Notes: a model not told the origin generated them from the letters alone. A DNA stretch of 64,000 nt from Saxidomus purpurata (GCA_022818135.1 JAFMSR010000002.1:24066768-24130767), one strand, 5' to 3'. Counted from the stretch's first letter, positions 36,324-48,360 are shown. Numbers and translations: made by a program.

Positions 36324-36856
36324 GGGGTAGGGGTGAAATCTCGTGGAATTGTAAAAATAGTAAGCCGGTGACCCATCCTTTTTATCATATCAAATGAATG
36401 TAAAATAATTTTTATACAGCATATCAAACGTATGCGTTTTTTCATCGAGCTGATTTTTCATAACTCCAATTGTAAGGCAAAATTTTAAGCAAAACCCTCA
36501 TAGAATTTTCCCGTTTTGACGTCACAAAATCGCGACTAGCGTATGGAGCGTCGTAATGTTTCCATCAAATTTTATACCATTATAAAGAATGTCTTACATG
36601 CAAGGCGCATGTTATTTTATATTGTCTATAAATTTAAAATTAAAAGCGCGGTGAGGGAAAACTCGAGGAATAACATGAAATAGCGTGCTGTGCAAAAAGT
36701 GACGTCAGTGGCAATGTTTGAAGCATAACAGCATAGAAACCGTCAGAGATATCAAAACAAAGAAATCGGATTTCCATCAGAAATAGCTTCAACTATGCAC
36801 AGTGTAAATTTCATGAGAAAACTCGAACAAAATATTTGAGGCGCATTTCACCTTAA
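36324..36856 (+). repeat. Repeat B, copy 2
   Basis: Starts GGGGTAGGGGT and ends TTGAGGCGCATTTCACCTTAA-like. It is the inverted counterpart of 31895-32428. Non-coding. Confidence 0.75.
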
Positions 36857-37317
36857 GGTTCGTCGACCATCTCTTGTTATGCGTCTACGATACCATGATG
36901 ACGGTATCATACGAACCAATACACACAAAAACGCAATTGTACAAAATGCGGGTCGATCCGAAATCAGACGACAACGACGACGGAATAAGGTCAAAATTAG
37001 ACATAACTCATACCGGAAGCGTATTTTGTAAACAACTTATCATGCATTTCGAAGCGTTTTGAGAGGTTTTGAAATGTTGTTTTTGTAGTAATTTGATCAT
37101 ACACATTTTAATTGCCTCATAGAAGACGCTCTTTGCTATTACTGTTGCGTCATTGAAAAAATGAGTGCGTCAAAAACGCAGAAAACGCGCTATCGCGGAA
37201 ACACTAAATTAGTGTCTCCGGTCTGACTAGAAGATGCGATCAAAAATAGTTCTATACAAAACAGATACCTCGTTGATTTTTAGTTACAAATTATAAGAAA
37301 AGCAACAATTTAATAAT

Positions 37318-37570
37318 CTGCTATTCTGAAATGTTTTGATATTATTAAGATCTGTTATTATATAATTTTTAAAACAGAAGACAGTTTAATTCGAAACACC
37401 TGAATAAATGGAATTGCTTTTTTGTATGTAAAGCGTTCGGCCGTAAGGAAGCTTACACGAAACTATCCTATCTTCTTTTATTTTCATAAACACGTAGACT
37501 AGTTTTGCCTTGACCCCTCGTTATACTCTGTTAACATTGGACCGATTGAAAATTCAATCGATCCAAAGAG
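37318..37570. mobile_element. Repeat A, diverged right-end relic
   Basis: 37320-37449 aligns with 36105-36225 (TCTGAAATGTTTT, GCGTTCGGCCGTAAGG). An unrelated stretch of about 70 bp interrupts it, and 37520-37564 resumes with ATACTCTGTTAACATTGG and the terminal hairpin. The hairpin arms have changed in sequence yet still pair. Confidence 0.7.
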
Positions 37571-38385
37571 GCACTAAGGCACTTCAGGTTTTTCACAACA
37601 TGGACGCCGTGAAAGTAGATTGCGTTCTTGAAGATTTCATGCCACACGTAAAGGATTCTGGGTTACTTTATCAGGCAGATACGTCACATCCAACGCGCGT
37701 GCACTGACATACTTCCTGTCATCTGTTTATTTTTGTTAATCAATAACAACAACGTACTAAAGTCTGTCCCACCTAATTTTGAGACCTCGATTGCCGAGCC
37801 ATTTTACACAAATATTTGTTAGCACTTACATTTTTCAAAGTAGAACAACGATATCTCTAGACATGTTTTTTGTTTTTTATTTTTATTTGATGTTGATGTC
37901 ATAAATCGTATTTTTCATATTTTTCCCATAGAGCGTAATGCAAACGTCATAACGTCACTGTTTCAATATGGCGGCGCCCGCGTCAGGGGCTTACTCAAAA
38001 TTAACAATGCGCAAATTACACTGGCAGACAGAATGCTCAACATGCGTTCGCGAATTTTTGATTTTGAGTTTTAACTAAAATTTAAAGTACTGAATACATT
38101 GTGTGTTTTAACTAGCTCTCAATTAGGGGCCTATTAAAACACTTTTTTAAAAATCTTTTGTTTAAGTTACGACCATTACAAAACACCACCAACAGTACAA
38201 AAACGGACAACCGGCTTCTGCATATCCGAGTTATACCTTATCACTAAAAATATTGTGTAATACTGCGTTTTGCTTGCGAACACGGTCTCTCCCATAAGCA
38301 GGCGCGTAACGGTGCGAAACTTATCACCTACAGACATAGTGACCCATGCATTCTTTTGATGTGGCATGTTAGGATGCGTTATGCC

Positions 38386-38900
38386 CTGGTCACATTTACG
38401 CTACTAAGCTACGTACGTCGAAATTTTGCAAAATCGAACGGAGTCCGTACGGACATCGTAGACTCTTGCGAGCATCGTACGGATATTTTTAACTCGTAGA
38501 GGATTCGGGGACTTGGTGAAAATGTTTTTGATGTCGGGAGCACCTCACAAGGGCCCCATAAAGGCACCACAATGGCCACGATAGAGCTCAAACGTCCCTG
38601 CGGATTTGGAACACCGCGAGGCCCGTAAGAGCTTGCCGATGCTCGCACGACTGACATAGGAGAGTCGAACGTTCAACGTAAGGTGTTCGTACGATACTAC
38701 ACGAGGCCCGCAGGTTGTTACGTTCGCCATATGGGCTTCGTACGACATCCTTGACGATTATAGTTAAAAAAGAAAAAATTTCAGATATCGCCGAACTGGT
38801 TTATTCTTGCCGTTCGGACACCCGTGCACCGTACAAACACACGTGCAGACCGTACCGAATTTAAAAGATGTACGAATCGTACGGACATCGTACGGATATA
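38386..38900. mobile_element. CGTACG-rich repeat, copy 2
   Basis: Begins CTGGTCACATTTACGCTACT and carries about seven CGTACG or near-CGTACG words plus GTCGAAATTTTGCAAAAT, matching copy 1 in inverted orientation. It is markedly more GC-rich than its surroundings. The right terminus is not identified. The minus-strand ORFs here follow from the base composition. Confidence 0.65.
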
Positions 38901-40783
38901 GCGGTGTTTCTATTTTTCTTTATCGTTTATAAGTAAACACGTACGGTAATCTGGCCCCGCCCGATCAACAATGATACTTAATTCTTTTGCAATCAAAATA
39001 TAACTTTCAAAACTTGGATATGTGGCGAAAGTAACGATCATAACAAAATTGTTGTTTCGATGAATTCTCTTCAGAGATGTATTTCTTTATGTCAGAAGTC
39101 TGTCATGTTCGCATTTCGTTATTTCATAAGAAATGGATGATAACTGATTTAGTGTATTAACCAATTTTAACAAGTCATATGACTAGTACTTTCATCATTT
39201 CCAGTTTAAGTTACCATGGCACGGTTCTGTAGATTAGGTTTTATCCGTCGGTTTTCTACACGGTTATGCGATATGGTCGGCAGTATGCATAAATAGATAC
39301 ATATGCATTCCATTTTGTCAAATGTCATAATAGATCTACAGTATGTAAGATTATTTTATAAAAAAATAAAAATATATTGATATGAACCAAACGTGTGCAT
39401 TGTCGTATGCAGGGCGATGTGAAACGACCACCCGATTGCCGGGGATATAACTAGTTAAATTATGTAAAACGTTTCTTTCTTAAACATTAAAATATATTTT
39501 ATGAAAACAGGCGCAAAATATTACACAGGAAAATATAACTATAATTCATGTCTATGTTTGAGTTTATAGGTTTGAAATTAATGAATAAAATATGTGGGTC
39601 CCGTCCCATACCCCAATCGCGAGCCTGTCAGTGTAAAACACAAATAACTACATCTTTATATATGTGATAGAGATCTATATAACTTTAATCCTGTAAAGGG
39701 AGTTTAAGGAGTACACTGGAGTCAAATTGTCCGTATAAGCCAAATTTTAGTTACATTTCAGTCAGACTATTTATTAAAATACACGATATTCTGAAAATGA
39801 AACGTAGGTCTACTAAACGAAACTTCTAACGCACCACTTGCCTTTTTTCTTCTTTATTATTTAATAATCAACATTTCCTATTATATGCTAGCTTATTTTA
39901 AGCTGTCAGTGCACAAAAGATCTATACAGAATATATTTAAGATTTAAGCTTGTTCGAACTATAATGTGAATGCTGAGCGCACCCCTTAATTGCTTACTTG
40001 TTTAATACGCTAATGATTAGTGACGTAAAATTACTACGTCATCAGATAAATATGTCACGAGCACAGTAAGGTTAAATACACACTGCCACTCGAGTGACAT
40101 TATGTTGAGAACTTAGGAATAGGATTTAAGTATTTGTCGAGAAATGGATGGATTTAGATCTGTGAAAAACGGGAGTTTCTTTAGAAATTATTCAGGGTCA
40201 TACCGTGATATGCTTTTGGAACATAGTTGAATAGATGTGTTTCATTCGCATGTCCCATACTTCGCCTGACAAGACATCCCTCATAATTATATCATACTGA
40301 GACTCTGTGTAAACAATGTAAATATCGCGTTGAACATAAACATAAGGACTCGGGAGTATGATTAATATACAGTCTTCTAGGATTGTAATATTACGGAAAA
40401 TAAATTTGTATAACGTAAGAAACGATTTTTATTTAAATTTGTTAGAAGGTAATATGATTATTGAGTCTGTTTCTTGTCCAAATTCAACGGAAAATCGTTC
40501 ATTTTGCTTGATTTAATGTTTCATTTAATGTTTTGATACACCCCCTAATAAATTCAAGGAAAACGTGCAAGGTTTCCCGAAAAATCTCCAAAATAAGAGA
40601 GTCAATGTCATAATGGCGTCCATGTAAACAATAGAGAAATTTTAAAAACGAGCCAACTGATGCACAAACGATTGAAATTCTCGAGGGTGACTTTTTTCTA
40701 GATCACAAAACATGTATTTAATTTTGAAGAAACATTCGAATTATTTTAGCTAGTGTAGGTCAAAATTGATGTCCACAGTGGGA
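38901..40783. other. Interior of the 3.0-kb element, non-coding
   Basis: AT-rich, with no ORF above background and no recognised domain. Confidence 0.45.
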
Positions 40784-41579
40784 TGGGACAGACTTTATTT
40801 GATACATTTGGAAAGAAAACATTATATTATTATTACAACCGAGCAGTTAATAGTCACATGTAGTTACAACAATTGGTGTTAGAACCGAGAGATACATGGT
40901 AGGTGGGTGTTTATTAAAATGACTCTGTCCAAACTTTAAAAAATAGAGAATGTAGTTGTGACGACTAAAATTAGCCTTCTGATTGATCTGCTTAAAAATA
41001 AAATATTTGATTTTGAACAGGTTTTTTTTTTTTGCTTTTGTAGTGAAATGTTACATGTAGATCTAGATCTACTATTATAGTTTATAATGCTTTGAACACA
41101 TTTGCATGGGTTGGTACGTGTTCGTACTCCCTATACTTCTGTATGGTATCGTCGCGTCCCCCGTTCTCGAGCGTCACCTATTCCCGAGCTAGTTTCCGTT
41201 TTGCGCTATAACGAGGCTATGACGCGATTTGACAGAAGGAAATCCCACTTCCGGTGTAAACAAACGCTGTTTTTGCACTTGCAAGAAGATGAGCAGTATG
41301 CTGCGCATCAAGGTATTATTGTGAAAAATACACAAACTGGTGTAGAATTACCTGTTTTAACTAACAACTATTTATTCCATTCATTAACCAACCTGTATTT
41401 TACAAAATTCAAAGTATTGTCTGGTCCGAATGCATCAGTGATAACCTACATTATGAATACTTCCTGTCAGGTAAAAACCACTACCATACCGTACTGTTTC
41501 TTGTCTGAAGGGGGTGTTATATTGGGTACACTCCCTTATTACATGTATCTATTTTGGCACATTTCTATTTGGTTTTCAG

Positions 41580-42930
41580 CTTCAGCCTTCTTCAAACAAG
41601 GCTGTCTTACGTCAGTATTCCCCTACCAGCATGGCAAATGCATATAAAATGGTGAAGGAGAGGGGTGTCTCAGTGTATATGGCTGCTAAATTACATGGTG
41701 TCCCTACTACAACCTTACGTGATAGAGTTGATAATAGAGTTTCAGTTGATACTGTTAAATCTGGACCAGAGCCAGTATTAAATATAGAGGAGGAAGCAAA
41801 TCTTTGTGCTCATCTTAAGGAGCTGGCAGGTAGGTTATGGCTACACTCGTGCTGAAACTATAACATTAGCATCTGATTATGCAGTAGCCCTTGGAAAGAG
41901 AACATTGGACAATCCTTTCAGTATGAAATGGTTCTATGGTTTCATGAAAAGATGGCCAGAGCTGAATGTAATGCGCCCTTCTAGTTTGTCTGAACAACGT
42001 GCAAAGTGTGCCAATGATACATGTATTAACAATTATTTCTGTGAACTTGCTAGAATAGTAAACAAGTATGATCCTAGTGATAAGCCTCAGAACATCTACA
42101 ACATCGATGAAAAAGGTATAAACACTGAATTTAGACCACCTAACATAGTTGCAGGTAAGGCTTCAAAGCCACAGGCCATCATGGCTGAACGCTCAAAAAC
42201 AGTGACAATCATTGGTGGAGGTAATGCTTTGGGTCAGAGTATCCCACCATTCTTTGTTTTTCCAGGTGAAAGATTTGTAGATGGTCTTATGGATGGTAAA
42301 ACTACAGGGGCTGATGGTGTAATGACCAAAACAGTCTGGTCAAATACTGAAGTTTTTCAAAAATATCTAAAGAGTCATTTCATTTTATATAAAAGTTTGT
42401 ACAGGGTAGAGACAAGTCTGATACCATTCTTGTTCTTTACGATGGTCATAGAAGTCATAATTCTGTTGATTTAATTGAATGGGTCAAAGCAATAACATTG
42501 TTCTGTTTGTTTTACCACCACACACATCCCACTTGCTTCAACCCATGGATGTTGGATATTTCGGACCCCTTCAGCTGAAGTACAGTCAAGAGTGTACCAC
42601 TTTTGCACGTCTGAACCATAGGGTTGTGAGCAGGTATGATGTGTGTGGTCTTGCATGCAAAGCCTATGCAGCTGCTATAAGCCCTATAAACCTGCAATCT
42701 TCATTTAAAAGGGCAGGTATTTGTCCTCTGTTGGATGGCAAGATCATCTGTTAGTCTTTAGGTTCTAAGATAAAACCTTCGATACTTTATAGTATCAGTA
42801 ACGAAGAAAATGACAAGGACACAGTCTCACCTAGCAGCAATTTCAACATTAGTGTTGAACATACTGCACCTTCATCTACTGACAATAGTCCTGGTAAGGA
42901 TGAATCCCTTCAGGTACCTGAAACTTTTTT
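41580..42930 (+). pseudogene. pogo/Tigger-type (Tc1/mariner superfamily) transposase, frameshifted
   Basis: A DNA-cutting transposase remnant with a pipsqueak/CENP-B-like helix-turn-helix (MANAYKMVKERGVS to VPTTTLRDRV, 41631-41735). A linker with VGYGYTRAE follows, then a DDE_1 catalytic core: first Asp in YNIDEKG (42106), second in LVLYDGHRSH (42441), third in PPHTSHLLQPMDVGYFGPLQ (42548). The second and third Asp are about 36 codons apart, in the pogo range. Three 1-nt frame changes (near 41829, 42385 and 42490) break the gene, and a Ser/Asp-rich tail continues in another frame to about 42930. A polypyrimidine-CAG just before 41580 suggests an upstream exon. All three catalytic Asp codons survive. 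Terminal inverted repeats were not found. Confidence 0.88.
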
Positions 42931-43019
42931 CTGGTGTTATTGATGATTATACTGAAAATTTCATGGATCCTCGCTATAAAGACGATATCATGTATATCCG
43001 GTTTCAATGAAAGGTTTTG

Positions 43020-43245
43020 CCTTTTTATGAACAAAAAACTGAAGATTCTAACCCAGTTTGCATTTTAATGTAAAACAAAACCCAATATACAACGTTTTAA
43101 AGATCATGGTAAATGTTACGTAATGTCCGGCCATAAAACTTATCGATGGCCTGAAGCAGTTAGATCAATCATTCGGAAGTGTTCGGCCAGCATTACGGAA
43201 GCAACCGAGCTCCGATCGTAAAAATGAAATTATATACCTGTTAAA
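43020..43245. other. Interval downstream of transposase
   Basis: Nothing recognised; probably the 3' end of the pogo element. Confidence 0.35.
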
Positions 43246-43249
43246 CAAA

Positions 43250-43595
43250 ACCTTAAAAAAAGACCATTCTCTTCTTTCTTTATTTTTATATAAATAAATC
43301 ACTTAAATGACGAATGATTGTTTTATTCAATCCCGTTTGTGATTCTAAAATTAGTGTTATAGTTTTTGAACAAATTGAAGATAAGCTGCAAAATTTTCAC
43401 TTAAAATTGTGACATTTTGGGCGTTTTACTATATATCATATAGTAAAACGACGGGTAGAGTTTTTAAGTTAAAAAAAGACCAAACAAATAAAGTCTCAGA
43501 AAAATAAAAATATATTCATTAAAAAGGGGAAATGTTATATTTCATCATCCCGTTTGTGATTTTAAAATAACTTTATTAGTTAAAATGTTATCGTG
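43250..43595. repeat. Two imperfect direct repeats around a palindrome
   Basis: 43250-43370 and 43467-43590 share AAAAAAAGACCA and ATCCCGTTTGTGATT-TAAAAT in the same order. Between them, 43422-43450 is the perfect palindrome CGTTTTACTATAT-ATC-ATATAGTAAAACG. Confidence 0.7.
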
Positions 43596-43611
43596 AGTTA
43601 ATGACAGCGCT

Positions 43612-43649
43612 CCAATACACACCTATAGTAAATTTGTGGCGTGTATTGG
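43612..43649. other. Hairpin CCAATACAC
   Basis: CCAATACACACC pairs with GGCGTGTATTGG around a 14-nt loop with one mismatch. Partial complementarity extends outwards (GACAGC / GGCTGT). Confidence 0.7.
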
Positions 43650-44544
43650 CCCTGGCTGTGACACTTTTTCTGCCACATGCAACGATAAAATTTACGAAAC
43701 AAATTATTGTTTCAACACACAAATTATTGTTTTGATTCTAATACATCATTTTCTTGGAAAACTATCCCGAACTTTATTGAACTCATAATAGACAGCATGG
43801 TACCTTTAAAACGCGAAATGTTATTTGACGGGCATGTTTACATACGTTACATCATTAAAGGCACAACATCCTAGGAAAAACATTCTTATCATAATATGAA
43901 ATACAGACTTTTCCTTATATGTTTATATATGAAAAGCGACTGCTTGTGTTACAATGTTTGGTATTTGCAACTCTAATATAAGTTTAGTCTCAATAATTCG
44001 ACTCCAAATGCAGACCCATTTTACATACTGACATTTTATATCGCCTAGCCAAACATATAGCGATATTCATCCGTTGAGTACAATTATTTGGACTAATATA
44101 AGTTATGAATTGTACTTGTATTTTAATTTCAGGTTAATGAGCTTACTCGGATAGAATGGATTGTGAGCAACCTTTTGGAGATATTGCTCAAAGAAAATTG
44201 ATTGTGAATAAATTTTCAGAGATTTTAAGATGATTAAGAAATTTCTAAGAAAGTGTACATGTTTATAAACTCTTTATCAGTGGAAATAAATAAATACAAT
44301 TTAATCTGTAAAATTTGGGAATAAAGCTTTGATCATCTATCAAAGGATAATGCTCATCCATGAATCTCATCCTGAAATGAATAGTGAATTTCAACCACAT
44401 GTTGATAATGGACTGTGTTACCCAAGACGAGCTGGCCGGTTTGTCAATTTCCTCAACCGTTATTGGCTGTACAGTGTACAGTTTTTGTTTTGCTGAAATT
44501 TACATGTTTAATTTCACGGTACCGATCCCACGTGACTTTTCCGG

Positions 44545-45555
44545 CTCTGTGTGGGACTCAGAAAAGACAACAAACGCCGATTCGGGTAACATTTTTTATG
44601 ATATCTTCCTTAATCCTGCATAGAATTTAACCAAATAAAGACGAGAGCCCGGCCATAGGAAAGATACAACCACTGCTTATCAGTATCAGTAGAAAATATC
44701 GTACTTTTTACAAAAAGTGCAACCGCGCATTTTCCGAGAAGAAAATTGACGTGCTATGTGTGGGACCCCGATGTATAAATTGTTTATAATTTTTTGCAAT
44801 TGTGTTACACCACGCAGTTTAAAGAGCGGAGAACGTATTTTTACCTAATGTAACAGCTGACAAAAGTTGGTCAAGAAAATTCACTTGTTTCACTAGATTT
44901 TTAAAAAGAATATAAAATGCCATGTGTGGGACCCGAAAAAAATTCTATGTGTGGGACACATATTATGAAACCGGTTTCTTTTCATGATGAGATGATCTTA
45001 AAAACGCCAATGACGCACACAATTCTATAACTGCAATGAAATAGTATGTTAAATGTTAGTCGAATGCGAATCGTACGTTGTTGTAGTCGAAAGGAAGAGG
45101 AATTCAGGATATGAGCCTATAATAGGCAAACATGTTATAAAAGTGAATTAAAACGTTTTTCATGTGTTATTCTTTGTTATCCTTGTACTGTGTTTAGCCA
45201 TGAGAGTTCCAGATAAATGTACTTTAACTGATTCATCGTATTACATCATAGTAATGAATTTAACTTCTTTCAACTGACATTGACCAATCACTCAAGGAAA
45301 AAATGCCGTATTTCACTGCACAACTTGTTAATGAAGCAGCATATTTTTTGAGGCTTAATTAATATTCCGGTAAATAGTGTACTAACTTTGACTCTTATAT
45401 TTTCCGGACCTCTATCATTATCAAAGTAAAAACAACAGCTCCTAAGGATTTGTAACACTCATCATGTTTAGAATTCTTATACAACTTTTTCTCGTTCTGT
45501 CGCCAATATAATTTAAGTTTCAAAGTTTATATATTTTGCTATGTGTGGGACGCAA
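44545..45555. repeat. Cluster of GTGTGGGAC repeats
   Basis: (T/C)(A/C)TGTGTGGGAC occurs near 44755, 44921, 44945 and 45540, with a related TGTGTGGGACTC at 44547. At 44945 and 45540 it runs into ATTATGAA-CC-GTTTCTTTTCATGATGAGA, the terminal sequence of the adjacent element. So the region holds extra copies of that end. Confidence 0.65.
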
Positions 45556-46912
45556 ATTATGAACCCCGTTTCTTTTCATGATGAGAGCAAAATCAACGTT
45601 ATGCATGGCTTTGGCCATTAAACAATACAAAAAATGCATATATATATTGTATAACTGTTCTGTGACGTCTTCGTTTACGTTGGCTATTATTTTTTTTATT
45701 TCTTGATGGGTTGTTTTTATCCTCACAGTCATCGACACTTAATGTTACATTGCTATAGCTTTCAAACATGAAAGATATCTCTTTAACGTTTGCAGATGGC
45801 TCCTGAAATAATATTTCTATCTCATTGAGATATAAGGAAACAATTTAAAGATATCTTTGAGTGGAGTGTAACTTTTTGAAAACTGACCCCTCCAAAAGTT
45901 TCTAAAGGCATTTCTATACAGCACTATTTCCTGTAGTCACTTAATATAGGCGATGACTCATCAAATACTAGAAAGTAATTGCCAGCGTCATGATTACTTA
46001 ATGGTTCTTTTTAATTTGGCAGTCCCACTGAAGGTCAATGTCATATTTCTAAACATTAGTACATAATACTTGTAAGTAGAAATGATATTTCACAAACTCG
46101 ATCATTTTTTAAGCCGCAAGTAGAATATGCTTTTCACATTTACAAACGTTCGTTAGCAGCATGTAAAGTCCTCTTTCATACCTATTGACATATACGTGCT
46201 TGCAATGCTTCACAATACTAAGCGAACTACATGTTGCAATTTTTTCAGATCCAGAATGAAAAGCAAGAGATCATCTAACTTAAGTCTGCATGCAGCCAGC
46301 CGCCGACGCAAGCGCGTGTCAAAAAGAAACGTTTAATGCCACTTCCGTTTGCAGAGGGAGTTATGTCTTGTTAACAAGCCACGTGTAAATCATTCAAGAC
46401 GCCAGTCTCAGACGGACGAAAACTTCATGTACCAAAATCGCCATTTGTGACTTTGATTGAAAATGACTTAAATGTGCTATGGGCCAATGCTTTTTCAACA
46501 TTAAAAGAAAAGGGATTTGATAGAGTTTTCTTAATTTTTTCAAGACTGTTATGCGGTGGCAAATTTCGACTTTGTGTCTTTATGACAACTGTCAACTTTA
46601 AAAACGTTACACTCAAAGATATCTTTAAAATGTTAGCTTATATCTTAAAAAGATAGAAATATTATCTCAAGAGCTATCTGTGTGATATTTTTCATGTTTG
46701 AAAGCTAGCAATATAATATTAAGTGTCGATATGTGGGAGAAGGAAAGCAATCAATCATGAAATAAAACATTAATAGCCAACGTAAACGAAGACGTCACAG
46801 AACAGTTATATAATATATATGCCATTTTTGTATCGTTTAATGGCCAACGGCATGTACATGTGTATAACGTTGATTTTGCTCTCATCATGAAAAGAAACGG
46901 GGTTCATAATTT
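45554..46912. mobile_element. 1.36-kb element with long (~330 bp) terminal inverted repeats
   Basis: Left arm 45554-45886 begins AAATTATGAACCCCGTTTC and is the imperfect reverse complement of right arm 46586-46912, which ends GAAACGGGGTTCATAATTT. Shared words along the arms include GCTCTCATCATGAAAAGAAA, CGTAAACGAAGACGTCACAG and AAAGATATCTTTGAGTG. The arms differ by small indels. The interior of about 0.7 kb has a 69-codon plus ORF and a 63-codon minus ORF without recognisable similarity. This fits a non-autonomous long-TIR (fold-back) transposon. No target duplication is clear. Confidence 0.8.
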
Positions 46913-46914
46913 AC

Positions 46915-48060
46915 TAAGATTGTGTTGTAGGAGTTAAACGCCTGTTCCAACCTTGTTTTTGGTCATTTTAACAGACAGGCAGTTTACTAAACAATCGTTC
47001 CTTGGAAGAACCAGTACTAGACTATTGTTTTTAAAAACTAAACTATTGTTTTAGTCTGAAATAACATGTTGCAATAGGTTTTGCGCTAATGATACATGTT
47101 TTGGGGGTATAATTTTAAATGAAAATTTGCCATATTCACGGAAGTCATTCAAAATTTGTAAGAAAAAGGGGTTCAATTTACAAATTTGATGCTTAAAATA
47201 GTGGTTTCATCAGCAAAATAAGGGGATTGTAGCCAAGTTTTAATAAAATTACAAAATGAATACACATACCAGATTTTTACGATTTTCGGGGATTTTAAAA
47301 ATCCGTTTTCATTTGGTAATGATAAACAGTATCACTGTTAACTTGTTTTTATTAGGAGACCTAAATTCTTAACATATTGCTCTGTGTACATTTTCGAAAA
47401 CATTACAGAATCAAAATGTAAATGCAAATATTGATTTTTATGATTTTTGCACTTTCAATACTTTTTCGTGTCGTGTTTAAGAAAACTACACCGCATGACG
47501 AGTCAATGGATGGACAATTAAAATCTTTGCATTTGTTTGTTTTTTTCATAAAATTGTTTAATCAAAATATTGGACTTAAAAGGAATACTATAACAGTCGG
47601 TTGATCTGCTCGCTGGCTGCATAGTACAGGATCATACTCGAGGCTCCGCCTCTTGTATGAGCCAACTCAAAAGGTACGGCCCCACAGATCACCCTACTGC
47701 TATTATATTCCGTTTTTAGCAGCAAAATAAATTAATGTTGCACTGTCGGAGTGTTACGTGTCACATTCTTTCGACTGATAAACAATAGCGAGCTTCTGAG
47801 ATAATTTATTGAACTTAATTTAAGGAATATCGATCGTATAAAGATTGAAGAGTAATATGTAAAATGTTACTTAAGAAATCATCATCGTGCCAATGAGTGT
47901 TTTGTTTCATAGAACATTTAAAGTCCAAGGATCACTTTGAACTCACTGGTGTAGAAAAATAAATTTACTGACAGAATAATGATCGAAATGTGTTTTATTC
48001 ACTCTAACACAATGTTTATGTATGCTTTTTAAGCAGTTTTTTTTTTAAAAAAAACATGCG
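46915..48060. other. Interval without recognisable gene
   Basis: A 60-codon ORF at 47422-47604 has no recognisable similarity. 47585-47700 is more GC-rich. Nothing else is seen. Confidence 0.4.
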
Positions 48061-48150
48061 TATTAGGATGGCGTTGTCGTGTGTCGGACGGGCGCTGGGC
48101 GAACGGGCGCCTGAGCGGTTGTTAAACATTTGCCGTGTATTTAGTTAGCG

Positions 48151-48360
48151 GGGAGAGGAAGCTTGTGACTGTATTTGGGGTCACTAGGGTCAAGGTCACT
48201 GCTACTAAAATAGAAGAAAGGTTTCCGCTAAACTAACTGTAGTTAAGAATGACCAATTGCAATGGAACTTGGGGTGTAGGTATCTTGCGTAGAGAGGAAG
48301 TTTGAATTTGTACTTGGGGTCACTAGGGTCAGGGTCAAGGTCACTGTTACTTAAATAGAA
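48151..48360. repeat. Tandem duplication with AGGTCA-type half-sites
   Basis: Two units of about 68 bp, 75 bp apart, share GAGAGGAAG-TTG, TTGGGGTCACTAGGGTCA and AAGGTCACTG-TACT-AAATAGAA. Unit 1 carries AGGGTCAAGGTCA and unit 2 AGGGTCAGGGTCAAGGTCA, which are direct repeats of nuclear-receptor-like half-sites. I have seen this motif as a widespread repeat in bivalve sequence, so it need not be regulatory. Confidence 0.7.

Larger units (their letters stand above)
37758..40797. mobile_element. 3.0-kb element with inverted ends TAAAGTCTGTCCCA
   Basis: TAAAGTCTGTCCCA at 37758-37771 is the exact reverse complement of 40784-40797. If the outer TA is the target duplication, the inverted repeat is AAGTCTGTCCCA, as in Tc1/mariner-type insertions. 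Subterminal regions also show weak inverted similarity (ATGGCGGCGCC versus ATGGACGCCATTATGAC). No transposase is present, so it is non-autonomous or gutted. It contains the CGTACG-rich repeat at 38386-38900. Confidence 0.55.

Noticed and set aside
37968..38075. ATGGCGGCG start with a 35-codon ORF resembling a first exon
   Set aside because: Lies in the subterminal region of an element with inverted ends, whose opposite end has a related ATGGACGCC word. No splice or downstream exon was found.
41102..41647. 181-codon ORF overlapping the 5' end of the pogo transposase
   Set aside because: A different frame from the helix-turn-helix, with no recognisable domain. Its end overlaps the true transposase frame.
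41829..41832. GTAGG read as a splice donor in the pogo transposase
   Set aside because: The conserved coding motif VGYGYTRAE starts at this very point in the next frame, so a 1-nt frameshift explains it better than an intron.
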